A DNA stretch of 64,000 nucleotides, taken from NCBI RefSeq assembly GCF_900091955.1, contig NZ_FMDF01000109.1:1-64000 (forward strand), written 5' to 3'. The translations under genes were made by a program, and so were the position numbers. The stretch comes from Streptomyces sp. Ncost-T10-10d (lineage in GTDB: Bacteria > Actinomycetota > Actinomycetes > Streptomycetales > Streptomycetaceae). The notes under the pieces are model-generated. The model was not told the origin of the DNA, ran no database searches, and saw nothing but the letters and a program-made list of their open reading frames with translations. Shown here piece after piece: positions 8,241 to 16,582 of this stretch. How positions within the stretch are numbered: position 1 is the stretch's first letter; every line of letters begins with the position of its first letter.

Positions 8241-9623
8241 CTAGTTCTGGGCCCGTTCCACCTGGGACTTGACCTGTGAGGCGGCCTTCTTCAGTTGCTC
8301 GGCCGGGTCGGCGTCCTCGCGTGTCAGTACGGCCTGGACGGCGCTGTCGAGAGCCTTGTAGACGTTCTGTGCCTCGACGGGCGGCTCGATGACCAGCTCG
8401 TATTCGCCGAGTGCCTTGCTGTACGGGGCGAAGTGCTCGACCGGCACATTGGCCTGCTCGTCGACCGCGGCCTGGACCGGGTCGGCGATGGCCGGCTTGT
8501 AGAACGGGACGCTGGGCACGCCGATGACGGCGCCGTCCTTCTTCTTGGCCGTCGCGTCCTTCGCGCCGAGCGCGACGTCGTACTTGGTGGAGAGGTAGTA
8601 GAAGTCGATGAACTTCGCTGCTGCCTCACGCTGTTGCGGGGTGGCCCCGGGGCTGATCACCGCGATGGTGCCGCCGGCCAGGGTCCGCTTGCTGCTGCCG
8701 TCGGTAGGCATGGCGCCGAGCCCGATGGTGTCCGGGTCTCCCTTGTACTGCTGGATGTAGTGGTTGACCATGCTCGGTCCGGCGATCGTCATGCCGATCT
8801 TCCCGGCGGAGAAGTCCTTCTCGACGTCGGTGATGTTGCGCAGTTGGTTCCTGCCCATCGACTCGTCCGTCCAGCGCATCTCCTTCAGCGCCTTCAGGGA
8901 CTTCTCGGCGCCGCTGCCGGAACGGTCGAAGGTGTTGGCCCACTTGCCGCCGGACTGCTCCTGCATGGTGTCGCCGAAGGAGTACGTCATGGCGGTGAGC
9001 ATCCAGCCGCCGGTGTTCTCCTTGGTCATCTGGGCGTAGCCGGTGGCGTCGGTCTTCTCGGAGATCGCCTTGGCCGCCGCACGGACCTCGGGCCAGGTGG
9101 CCGGCGGCCGGTCGGGGTCGAGTCCGGCCTTCTCGAACAGGTCCCGGTTGTAGACCAGGCCGAGTGCGTACTCCTCCGTGGGTATGCCGTAGATCTTGCC
9201 GTCCAGGCCCTTCGCGGCGCCGAGCGCGACCTCGTTGAAGTCCTCGCTGTGCTTGAGGCCCTTGAAATCGGCGGTGAGGTCGGCGATCTGCTTGCGCTTG
9301 ATCAGGCCCGACATCTCGGTGAGCGGCACCCGGACGACCGTCTCCAGGCTGCCGCCGCCGACCTTGGTCTGGAAGCTCTGCTGGTCGTACTGGTACTCGT
9401 TCGCCTTGATCTTGATCTCGGGGTTGGCCTTCTCGAACTCCGCCACCCGCGCGTCGAAGGTCTTGAGCGAGGCCGCGTCGGTGGCCGGCGGGCGCCCGGA
9501 AACGGTGATGGTCACCGGACCGTCGCCGGCGGTGTCACTGCCGGAACCGGAACACGAGGCAAGCACGCAGACGAGCGCACCTGCGGTGACGCCCGTCAGG
9601 ACGATACGCAGGGAGGGTCTCAT
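8241..9623 (-). CDS. Sugar ABC transporter substrate-binding lipoprotein
   Basis: About 460 aa. The start at 9623 (MRPSLRIVL) is chosen over an in-frame ATG at 9635 because GGAG sits six bases upstream. The signal sequence ends in a lipobox (VCVLASC), so the mature protein is anchored by a lipidated Cys. The body has the solute-binding protein type 1 pattern: EFEKANPEIKIKANEY, YNRDLFEKAGLDPDRPP, FSAGKIGMTIAGPS, and a C-terminal FIDFYYLS segment. It is the first gene of the importer operon. A LacI-type operator lies 34-51 bp upstream of the start, so sugar-responsive repression is expected. Confidence 0.92.
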   Translation of the reverse strand: MRPSLRIVLTGVTAGALVCVLASCSGSGSDTAGDGPVTITVSGRPPATDAASLKTFDARVAEFEKANPEIKIKANEYQYDQQSFQTKVGGGSLETVVRVPLTEMSGLIKRKQIADLTADFKGLKHSEDFNEVALGAAKGLDGKIYGIPTEEYALGLVYNRDLFEKAGLDPDRPPATWPEVRAAAKAISEKTDATGYAQMTKENTGGWMLTAMTYSFGDTMQEQSGGKWANTFDRSGSGAEKSLKALKEMRWTDESMGRNQLRNITDVEKDFSAGKIGMTIAGPSMVNHYIQQYKGDPDTIGLGAMPTDGSSKRTLAGGTIAVISPGATPQQREAAAKFIDFYYLSTKYDVALGAKDATAKKKDGAVIGVPSVPFYKPAIADPVQAAVDEQANVPVEHFAPYSKALGEYELVIEPPVEAQNVYKALDSAVQAVLTREDADPAEQLKKAASQVKSQVERAQN

Positions 9624-9656
9624 CGGGGACTCCATTCAGGGGCAGACCGGAACCAG

Positions 9657-9674
9657 CTGGAAAGCGTTTTCCAG
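9657..9674. promoter_or_regulatory. LacI-family operator upstream of the sugar importer
   Basis: CTGGAAAGCGTTTTCCAG is an 18-bp near-perfect palindrome with only one inner base pair unmatched and the central CG of LacI/CcpA-class operators. It is positioned to block the minus-strand promoter of the binding-protein gene. Confidence 0.7.
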
Positions 9675-9785
9675 CCGGGGTCACCTTGCACTGCCCGATA
9701 TCACCGCGTCAATGGGTTCGGGTTGGACTCCTGACCGGGGTCTCACCGCATGCCCCTTGCCGGAGCGCCGGCATCGGCCTAGCCT

Positions 9786-9804
9786 CTGGAAAACGTTTCC
9801 CAAG
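9786..9804. promoter_or_regulatory. Second LacI-family operator, upstream of the divergent gene
   Basis: CTGGAAAACGTTTCCCAAG repeats the GGAAA-CG-TTTCC pattern of the operator 110 bp away. It lies about 50-65 bp upstream of the GTG start of the plus-strand gene. The pair suggests that one LacI-type repressor controls both directions, possibly by looping; its gene is not in this window. Confidence 0.65.
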
Positions 9805-9852
9805 CGTTGCCGGAGATCGTCGGTCCGACGGTCGCGAGCTGGAGGACATCCC

Positions 9853-11664
9853 GTGCACCCTGCCTGGTCGGCCGCCGAGTACGACCGCGCCCTGTTGCGA
9901 GCGGCCCTGTCCGAGGGCGACCGCTGCTGGGACTCCGAGGCGAACCTGTTGCAGGTCGAAGCCCCGTACAACCCCATCCACACCCATATCAAGGGCGGCC
10001 CTGCGCACCCCACCCGCAACTCCCTGCAGTACGCGCTGCTCCTGCTGGAACGAGACGGTGAAGGCGACCGCGAGCGCGCCCACTCCGTGATCCTGCGGAT
10101 CGCGGAGCTCCAGGACCGCTCCACGGAGAGCGCCACCTACGGCATCTGGGGCTATTACGCCGAGGAGCCGGCGGCGAGGATGGATCCGGCCGACTGGAAC
10201 TGGGCGGACTTTCTCGGTATCCACCTGCTGCTGGTGCACGCCCGGCACGGCGACCGTCTGCCACGTGCGGTGCTGCGCGAACTCCGGGAGTCGGTACGGC
10301 ACGCGGCGGCGTCGATCGTCCGCCGCAATGTCCACATGACGTACACCAACGTCGCCGTGATGGGAACGTTCGTCACGCTCGCCGCCGGGAAACTCCTCGA
10401 CGACGAGGCGCTGTTCGCTTACGGCAAGGACCGCATGGTGCGGCTCTGCGAGGCGATCGACAGCACCGGCAGTTTCACCGAGTTCAACAGCCCGGCCTAC
10501 TGGGGTGTCGTGCTCCAGACACTGACCCTGATCAGGGAACACATCCGGGACGAGGAGGTACTGGACCTCAACGACCGGCTGCACGACCGGCTCTGGCTGC
10601 ACTTCCTGGCCCGCTGGCATCCGCCGACCCGTCAGCTCTCCGGCCCCATGGCCCGCTGTTACAGCAACGATCTGGGCGTGCCGCCGTTCCTGGTGAAGGC
10701 GGTACGGGGTGTGCTGGGCACCCCGGAGATCGGCCCTGTCCGGGGAGAGATGTCGATCGGTGTACACGCCTGCGTGGACTACCGCATGCCCGACTGGGCC
10801 CTGCCTCGGCTGCTGGCACTGGAAGCTGAACGTGAGCAACGGGAGCTCTTCACCGAGAGCCCTTCCCCGGAAACGGGAACCACTTGGCTGGACGCGGTCA
10901 CCACACTGGGCAGCGTGAACCACCAGGACACCTGGCTGCAGCGGCGCCCATTGTTCGGCCACTGGGTGCGCCCCGACGGCTCCCCCGGGCATCTGCACGT
11001 CCATCTGATGAAGGACGACGGGGCGGAGGACTTCGACTTCGCGTCCGGTGTGCTCTCCACGGTGCAGAGCGGCCCGCATGTGGCCTGGCTGACGGGTTTC
11101 GCCTGCCCGGCGGGCGACCGGCACCACCACCTCGACATGATCGAGCCCGGTGACCGGTTCCGGGCGCGGTCACTGCGTCTGGTGGTGGACGTGATCGGTG
11201 CGCCGCCCGTGACGGAGACGTCCGTGATCGACGGCGGTGTCGACCTCGACCTGGGGACCGCGAGGCTGGGCTTCAGCCTGGCCGGGGGGAGTTTCGGCGG
11301 CTGCAAGCCGACGGCCCGGCTGGTCCCGCTCGCTGACGGGGTACGTATCGAAGTCGTCCTCTTCGAGAGCGCGACCCCGGTCGAGCTGGACTGGGCGGCG
11401 TCGGGCGACACATTCGCGGCGGGGACCCTCTCCCTCGTACGGTCCGGAACGGAGCAGGGTGAGGAGCCCGCACCCGAACCCGAGGTGGATGTGGTCGGCG
11501 ACTGTGCCGAGGTGTGCTGGACGACCCCGCAGGGGCACCGGATCACAGTGCGCGGCGGCCGGTCGGTCATGTCCCGCGAGGAGCACGCCGCGCTGCACTC
11601 CGCAACGGTGGACGGCGCGGCACCGCCGTCGCCCCGGCTGTCGGAGACCCGGCTGGTGCCGTAG
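9853..11664 (+). CDS. Uncharacterised 603-aa protein of the sugar locus, probable alpha/alpha-toroid
   Basis: The GTG at 9853 is chosen because GGAGG is placed eight bases upstream and the protein then begins VHPAWSAAEYDRALL. There is no signal peptide. Residues 20-400 are strongly helical with repeated aromatic/His clusters (YNPIHTHIKGGPAHP, TYGIWGYYAEEPAA, FTEFNSPAYWGV, LSGPMARCYSNDLG); the C-terminal third is beta-rich with DRHHHLDMIE. This order recalls alpha/alpha-toroid polysaccharide lyases such as heparinase-like proteins, but I cannot assign a family with confidence. It is divergent from the importer and shares LacI-type operators with it, which implies a role in degrading the same carbohydrate. 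Confidence 0.75.
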   Translation: MHPAWSAAEYDRALLRAALSEGDRCWDSEANLLQVEAPYNPIHTHIKGGPAHPTRNSLQYALLLLERDGEGDRERAHSVILRIAELQDRSTESATYGIWGYYAEEPAARMDPADWNWADFLGIHLLLVHARHGDRLPRAVLRELRESVRHAAASIVRRNVHMTYTNVAVMGTFVTLAAGKLLDDEALFAYGKDRMVRLCEAIDSTGSFTEFNSPAYWGVVLQTLTLIREHIRDEEVLDLNDRLHDRLWLHFLARWHPPTRQLSGPMARCYSNDLGVPPFLVKAVRGVLGTPEIGPVRGEMSIGVHACVDYRMPDWALPRLLALEAEREQRELFTESPSPETGTTWLDAVTTLGSVNHQDTWLQRRPLFGHWVRPDGSPGHLHVHLMKDDGAEDFDFASGVLSTVQSGPHVAWLTGFACPAGDRHHHLDMIEPGDRFRARSLRLVVDVIGAPPVTETSVIDGGVDLDLGTARLGFSLAGGSFGGCKPTARLVPLADGVRIEVVLFESATPVELDWAASGDTFAAGTLSLVRSGTEQGEEPAPEPEVDVVGDCAEVCWTTPQGHRITVRGGRSVMSREEHAALHSATVDGAAPPSPRLSETRLVP

Positions 11665-11788
11665 ACACCCGGGAGCTCCGCCTCGGCCCGGAGCCGGTGC
11701 GGAGCTCCCTCGGCAGGAGCCGGCGAGATCACCGCGCTCCACGCCGCTCCGCGCGCCGACTCCTCTTCCAGGCCGGCCACACCTGCCG

Positions 11789-11917
11789 TCATGCCTCGAA
11801 TCGTTCGAGATCCGGGGCGACGGCCTTGTCCCGGATGGCCACCAGCGTCCAGGACGGAATGGTCTTCCCGGCCGCCGCAGCCGCCGTGCGGGGGGCGGGG
11901 AAGGCTGGGACGGTCAT
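11789..11917 (-). pseudogene. Remnant of an alpha/beta-hydrolase C-terminus
   Basis: A 42-codon frame reads MTVPAFPAPRTAAAAAGK, then TIPSWTLVAIRDKAVAPDLE and RFEA before a stop. The PSW-LVA--DKA--PD--RF pattern is typical of the stretch preceding the catalytic His in a family of alpha/beta hydrolases. Neither the hydrolase body upstream nor the His segment downstream is present, so this is best read as a decayed fragment. A chance frame or a small gene cannot be excluded. Confidence 0.35.
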
Positions 11918-12090
11918 GCTTTTCTCTCTTCGTCGACGAGCGGTCGGTGGGCTCGGCATTGCCAGGCCCGGCCGGGGCGGCGCCGCGCGAAGCAGGAGAG
12001 TGAAAACGAACGACCGTCCGGGTGAGCGATACGCAACACGGAGTGACAGGTCCGTGCCGGTCGGCCGTACGGGGAGCGGAGGCGGACCGG

Positions 12091-13236
12091 GTGAGGTATC
12101 CCGGAAACATGGCTTCCCAGCGGTTCCTGCAGTCGTTCCGAAAGACCCGAAGGCGCAGGAACGCTCTCGTGGCGATGCCGTTCGCGCTGATCGCCGTCGT
12201 CACGGTCGTTGACGTCATCGCGCCGCCGGATGTGCACCTCAGCCCGTTCCTGGTGGCGGCTCCTGCGGTGGCTGCCTCTTTCACCGGGCCGCGCATGACC
12301 GCCTTCGTCGGTGCGGTCGCCGTGCTGACCCAATCCCTGGTGGCCATCGCGCGCACCAGCATCAACGACCTCAATCACACCTACCAGATCATCGCGCTCA
12401 TTCTCATCTCTGTCTTCGTCACCTTCTTCGCCCGTCTGAGAGAAAGGAACGAGCATGCGATGTCCCAGCTCCGTTCGGTGGCCGAGGCGGCACAGCGAGT
12501 AGTACTGCGGCCGCTGCCCAGGCGCAGTGGCCCCCTGCGCATCGCCTCGGTCTATCTGGCCGCGGAGGCGGAGGCGCAGATCGGGGGCGACCTGTACGCG
12601 GCCGCCCGCACCACCGACGGAACCCGCCTGATCATCGGTGATGTTCGCGGTAAGGGACTGTCCGCGATCGGCGAAGCAGCCAGCGTCCTGGGTGCGTTCC
12701 ACGCTCTTTCCCGCCAGGAGTCGCAGCTGCCCGATCTGGTGGCGCGTCTGGAGGCGAGCATCTCACCGGACGAGAACCACACCGTTCACGAAGGCGTCGA
12801 CGACGACCGGGACCTTGCGGAGTCCTTCGTCACCGCGGCCGTTCTCGACATCCCCGATGCCTCCACCGAGCTCCGCCTGGTCAGCTGTGGTCATCCACCG
12901 CCGCTCCTGCTGCGCGCGGGAGAGGCGATCCCGCTCAACGTACGGGCGCCCGCCCCGCCGCTCGGTCTGACGCACCTGCTGGTCACCGAACACACGGCGG
13001 AGACGTTCACCTTCGGCGTCGGCGACACCCTGCTTCTGTACACGGATGGTGTCATCGAGTCCCGGGACCGGTCAGGGGTCTTCTATCCGCTCCCGGAACG
13101 GGCCGCATCGTGGTGCGGCCCGGGCCCGGACTACCTGCTGGAATCCCTGTGCGCCGACCTTGTCCGCCACGTCGGCGGCTGCCTGGGCGACGATGCGGCG
13201 CTCGTCGCCATCGAACGGCTTCCGGCCCCCGGGTGA
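12091..13236 (+). CDS. Membrane PP2C-family (SpoIIE-type) protein phosphatase
   Basis: About 381 aa. GTG 12091 is chosen because GGAGG lies just upstream; ATG 12109 is the alternative. Residues ~20-120 carry four hydrophobic segments (LVAMPFALIAVVTVVDVIAP through IIALILISVFVTFFARL), then a short linker and a SpoIIE phosphatase domain. The metal-binding motifs are GGDLYAAARTTDG and IGDVRGKGLSAIGEAA, with VSCGHPPPLLL, LLLYTDGVIESRD and DDAALVAIER further on. In Streptomyces such phosphatases act on anti-anti-sigma proteins, but no sigma-factor genes are adjacent, so the partner is unknown. It is convergent with the transporter-like gene 20 bp downstream. Confidence 0.9.
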   Translation: MRYPGNMASQRFLQSFRKTRRRRNALVAMPFALIAVVTVVDVIAPPDVHLSPFLVAAPAVAASFTGPRMTAFVGAVAVLTQSLVAIARTSINDLNHTYQIIALILISVFVTFFARLRERNEHAMSQLRSVAEAAQRVVLRPLPRRSGPLRIASVYLAAEAEAQIGGDLYAAARTTDGTRLIIGDVRGKGLSAIGEAASVLGAFHALSRQESQLPDLVARLEASISPDENHTVHEGVDDDRDLAESFVTAAVLDIPDASTELRLVSCGHPPPLLLRAGEAIPLNVRAPAPPLGLTHLLVTEHTAETFTFGVGDTLLLYTDGVIESRDRSGVFYPLPERAASWCGPGPDYLLESLCADLVRHVGGCLGDDAALVAIERLPAPG

Positions 13237-13256
13237 CGCCGTCCGCCCGCATCGTT

Positions 13257-14462
13257 TCAGGCCCGGCTGCCTCGCAGTCGGCGCGATACGGCGCGCAGCC
13301 AGGGGTGGTGTTCGTGGAGTTGCGTCGCGCGCCGGTCGAGCTCCTTGCCCAGGCGTTCCGTGCGCTTGTCGATGTCGAGTTCGTCCAGAATCCGGTCGAC
13401 CTCGGCGAGCAGGGCTCCATGCAACTGCCAGTCTCTGGGATGTTCCTGCACGTCTTCGAGGAGCAGGTTCGCCACCCGGTCCCTGGTCGCACGGCTGACG
13501 GCGAGCGCGCGGGCGAGCCGGTCCTCGGCCTCCTCGGCGTTCTCCGCGACCGGAGTGGTGATCAACTCCGAGAAGCTTTCGATGGCACCGGCCATCTGTC
13601 CGAACAGCTCCGTCAGGGATTCGGCCACGTCGGCGGGGAACAGCGTCTCCTCGGTGCGGGCCTTGGCCAGGTCGGTCAGGGTGCGTGACAGCACCCGCAG
13701 CACCACGGCGCAGATCTCCAGGGTGTCGAGACCTGTACGCAGCACGACCCGGTAGAGCAGCCCTTGCCGGACGCGCGGGTTGAGGGTGAGGCCCTCCTCC
13801 GCCTGGCGCAGCGAGGCGTCGACCTCCACGATGTCATGGTCCAGCCGGCGGGCCTGGTGGAGGCGTTCGGCCGCTCGCCGGACCGGGATGTGACCGCTCA
13901 CGTCCTCTCCCATCGTGCGGAACATCTGTCCCATCGCGCGGGCCAGACTGTCGATGGAGGCACCCGCGGACTGCACCCACACGGGTGGCGCGAAGAGCAG
14001 GTTGAACAGCAGTCCCACGCCCGCACCGATCAGTGTCTCCAGCACGCGGTCCCAGGCTGTGGAGGCGACCTGCGAGACGCCCAGTACAAGCATCGCGCTG
14101 ATCGCCACCTCGGGTACGAACTCATCGACCCGCACCAGCCGTCCGATGATCAGCGAGGCGAAGATCGTGAGTCCGAGGCTCCACCAGTTGAGCCCCACCA
14201 GGGAGCTGAACGCACTGGCGATGAGCACCCCGACGATGACGGAGTTCACCCGGCGGATCCCCGTGGTGAGGGTCGCGTAGAGGGTGACCTGTACGACGAG
14301 GAGCGCGGTGAGCGGTGCCGTGAGCGGTGCGGGATGCGGAAGGGTCCACACCGCCACGACGTAGGCGATGACGGCGGCTGCGGTGGAACGCAGGGTCTGC
14401 GCTCCGACGGGCTCGGTCGTACGCCGGACGAGCTTGATCACGGGTTCGGATACTCGTGCCAT
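13257..14462 (-). CDS. FUSC / aromatic acid exporter family membrane protein
   Basis: A 401-aa protein with an N-terminal block of about six hydrophobic segments (STAAAVIAYVVAVWTL, APLTALLVVQVTLYATL, VIVGVLIASAFSSLVGL and others, residues 25-165). A long soluble helical domain follows, rich in Arg/Glu/Leu (AERLHQARRLDHDIVEVD, EENAEEAEDRLARALAV-like stretches), ending in WLRAVSRRLRGSRA. This is half of a typical fusaric acid resistance/ArAE architecture, so it may work as a dimer. Predicted role is export of aromatic or toxic small molecules; the substrate is unknown. It stands alone between a phosphatase gene and a pseudogene. Confidence 0.8.
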   Translation of the reverse strand: MARVSEPVIKLVRRTTEPVGAQTLRSTAAAVIAYVVAVWTLPHPAPLTAPLTALLVVQVTLYATLTTGIRRVNSVIVGVLIASAFSSLVGLNWWSLGLTIFASLIIGRLVRVDEFVPEVAISAMLVLGVSQVASTAWDRVLETLIGAGVGLLFNLLFAPPVWVQSAGASIDSLARAMGQMFRTMGEDVSGHIPVRRAAERLHQARRLDHDIVEVDASLRQAEEGLTLNPRVRQGLLYRVVLRTGLDTLEICAVVLRVLSRTLTDLAKARTEETLFPADVAESLTELFGQMAGAIESFSELITTPVAENAEEAEDRLARALAVSRATRDRVANLLLEDVQEHPRDWQLHGALLAEVDRILDELDIDKRTERLGKELDRRATQLHEHHPWLRAVSRRLRGSRA

Positions 14463-14559
14463 CTCTTTCCCATGCCCACCGGTACGCCGCCACAGCGCCT
14501 CGACGCACCGAACCCCACCGTACGGACGTGCCGATGGGCGAAGCTGCGGATGCCGTGGC

Positions 14560-14820
14560 TCAGGCGCGCGGTTCGAGGGCGCCGATCAGTTCCCTGCCCG
14601 TGGCGGTGGCTCGCATCTCGTCGGACAGGCACTCGGCCCGCGCCCGGTACGAGGGCTCCTCGAGGACCAGTTCGACAGCCGACCGGATACGGGAGACATC
14701 GTCGGGGCCGAGCACCGTCGACTCGTCCGCCGGGCCCACGGTCGGGGTGACGGCCGTCCCCGCGCCCGCCTCTGCCACCAGCCGGGCGTTCACGGGCTGG
14801 TCGGCGAAGAGGGGGACACA
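14560..14820 (-). pseudogene. C-terminal remnant of an MGT-family glycosyltransferase
   Basis: The frame reads VPLFADQPVNARLVAEAGAG, then a stretch ending SRIRSAVELVLEEPSYRARA and a final ELIGALEPRA before the stop. The PLFADQPVNA-----G-G motif is the donor-binding end of GT1/MGT antibiotic-type glycosyltransferases, where PLFADQP-NA-R--E-G-G is nearly invariant. Everything N-terminal to this (about 300 residues) is missing; the APC permease gene ends 56 bp away. It is therefore a 5'-deleted pseudogene. Confidence 0.65.
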
Positions 14821-14875
14821 GGCCCACTTTCCGCCTGCTTCCGCCGGCTTGCCGGAAGTTTGTGCACCGACCGGG

Positions 14876-16336
14876 TCAGGCCGGGCGGTCGTCGGTGACG
14901 CGCCGGTCCTGCACCTTGATCCGGTACAGCCACAGCAGTACGGCCACGACCAGGACGGCAAGTGCCACGCCCAGTTCGGTGTAGCCGCCGTATCCGGTGA
15001 TGGAGAACCCGGTCGCACCCACAACCAGCACCACTGTGAGGAACCCGACCAGCGTCCAGGCCAGGGGCACGAAGAAACGGGGCAGCCGGATGGGCCGCGC
15101 GGCGTCGGGACGGTCCTTGCGCAGCAGCGCGAAGCCGGAGACCGCCAGCACATGGGTGAGGATGTATCCCAGGTTGCCGGTGACGATGATGGCCAGCGGG
15201 GTCTGAAGCACCGTCAGCACGAAGACGTTCAGCGCCAGGGCCACCAGCAGTGCCCGGGCCGGCACTCCGCGCTTGTTCAGTACCCCCACCTGCTTGATCG
15301 TGAGCCCCGCCTTGCCCATCTCGTACAGCACCCGGGAGCCGTCGGCGAGACCGGTGATCATGATGAGCAGCAGTGAGGCGATGAGGAAGACCACCATGAG
15401 GTCGGAGGCGCCGCCCACCAGGTCCTGGAAGGCGCCGACGAAGAAGGTGGTGGGTTCCTCGCCGATGGCCTTCTCGCCGACGTACCCGGACAGGGTCAGC
15501 GGCAGCAGGATGAAGACGCCGAGGGAGAACAGCACACCCGCGCGCAGGGCCCGGGTGGTGTCGCGCACCGTGTCCTTGTACTCGGGGGCGAAGGTCGCGC
15601 ACACCTCCACACCGAATGACGTCCACGCCATGACGTACAGCCACACCAGCGCCTCGCGCAGCCCTGCGGCGCCGTGCAGATTCCAGTGCAGGCCCTGCGC
15701 GCTCCAGTCACCGGAGAACAGCGGCAGGACGATGAAGACGGCGAGCGGCACCAGCAGCGCACCGCCGGTGACGTAGACGACCCACATGGCGACATGGAGG
15801 CCGATCATTGCGGCGCCGAACAGCAGCAGCATCACGAGCAGGCCCACCGCTATGGGGAAGTCCACCTTCACCGGCCCGAACTCCACGCTCCAGTCCTGGC
15901 CGGGGAACCACTGGGCCTGGACGAAGGAGCCGATGAGCCCGGAGTAGACGGCGAGGGCCGTCGTCCAGGGGAACCAGTAGCCGATGCTCGCGATCGGGCC
16001 CACCACGGGCGCCCGCTTCTTCCAGCCCTCGGTCGCGTAGTGCGCGATCCCGCCGGAGGAGTCGGGGAACATCGCGGCCAGCTCGGTGTAGATCCAGTTG
16101 GTCGCGGTGGCCAGCACCATCGAGGCCGCCCACAGGGCGATCGCACCCCAGGCGCCGAGGCCGCCGATGGAGGCGCCGAGCGAGGCGATGAGCGCCGCCG
16201 GCATGGTCAGCGACATGGCGAATCCGTCGAACCAGCTCATCTTCTTCGGCAGTGCCGGGGCGGACGCACCCGCCGCTCCCGAGGAGTCCGAAGGGTCCGG
16301 TGAGGGTGGGGCTGGGGTCTTTGGCTGGGATGACAT
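14876..16336 (-). CDS. APC-family amino acid/amine permease
   Basis: A 486-aa integral membrane protein with a Pro/Ser-rich cytoplasmic N-terminus and about 12 transmembrane segments. APC-superfamily features include the first helix (FAMSLTMPAALIASLGASIG), the second-helix stretch YTELAAMFPDSSGGIAHYAT, and a conserved mid-protein SFGVEVCATFAPEYKDT like the amino acid/GABA/choline branch. It transports an amino acid or amine by proton or solute exchange. It is divergent from an aldehyde dehydrogenase / FAD oxidase / Lrp set across a 246-bp AT-richer gap, so it likely imports their substrate. The exact substrate cannot be read. Confidence 0.88.
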   Translation of the reverse strand: MSSQPKTPAPPSPDPSDSSGAAGASAPALPKKMSWFDGFAMSLTMPAALIASLGASIGGLGAWGAIALWAASMVLATATNWIYTELAAMFPDSSGGIAHYATEGWKKRAPVVGPIASIGYWFPWTTALAVYSGLIGSFVQAQWFPGQDWSVEFGPVKVDFPIAVGLLVMLLLFGAAMIGLHVAMWVVYVTGGALLVPLAVFIVLPLFSGDWSAQGLHWNLHGAAGLREALVWLYVMAWTSFGVEVCATFAPEYKDTVRDTTRALRAGVLFSLGVFILLPLTLSGYVGEKAIGEEPTTFFVGAFQDLVGGASDLMVVFLIASLLLIMITGLADGSRVLYEMGKAGLTIKQVGVLNKRGVPARALLVALALNVFVLTVLQTPLAIIVTGNLGYILTHVLAVSGFALLRKDRPDAARPIRLPRFFVPLAWTLVGFLTVVLVVGATGFSITGYGGYTELGVALAVLVVAVLLWLYRIKVQDRRVTDDRPA

Positions 16337-16582
16337 GGCGTTCCCCTCAGGGTGGGCACAGACAGGAGTGTCGTTGGGGCCTGGTTATAGGTGAAGCGAA
16401 AAACGCCTGTCAATACTCACGAACAAGCAATGATCGACTTTGAGTTTTGCTGATTCAGCAGTCTTGACAGTTCCTGATGGCTCAGCGAGTCTCCAGTCAT
16501 CGCTTCGCACCCGACCCGGGCCGGCGCGGCCCAGAGCCGCCGCGCCCGTTCCCGGTCAGGAACAGGACAGAGAGGCAGACGC
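16337..16582. promoter_or_regulatory. Divergent promoter region of the amine catabolic genes
   Basis: This 246-bp gap separates divergent starts and contains an unusually AT-rich core (about 16385-16475, including aaaaacg, gaacaagcaatgatcg and ttgagttttgctg) compared with its surroundings. Two promoters back to back are expected. An Lrp-type regulator encoded 3 kb downstream in the same group is a plausible ligand, but no clear Lrp box could be delineated. GAGAGG near 16570 is the ribosome site of the aldehyde dehydrogenase. Confidence 0.5.
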
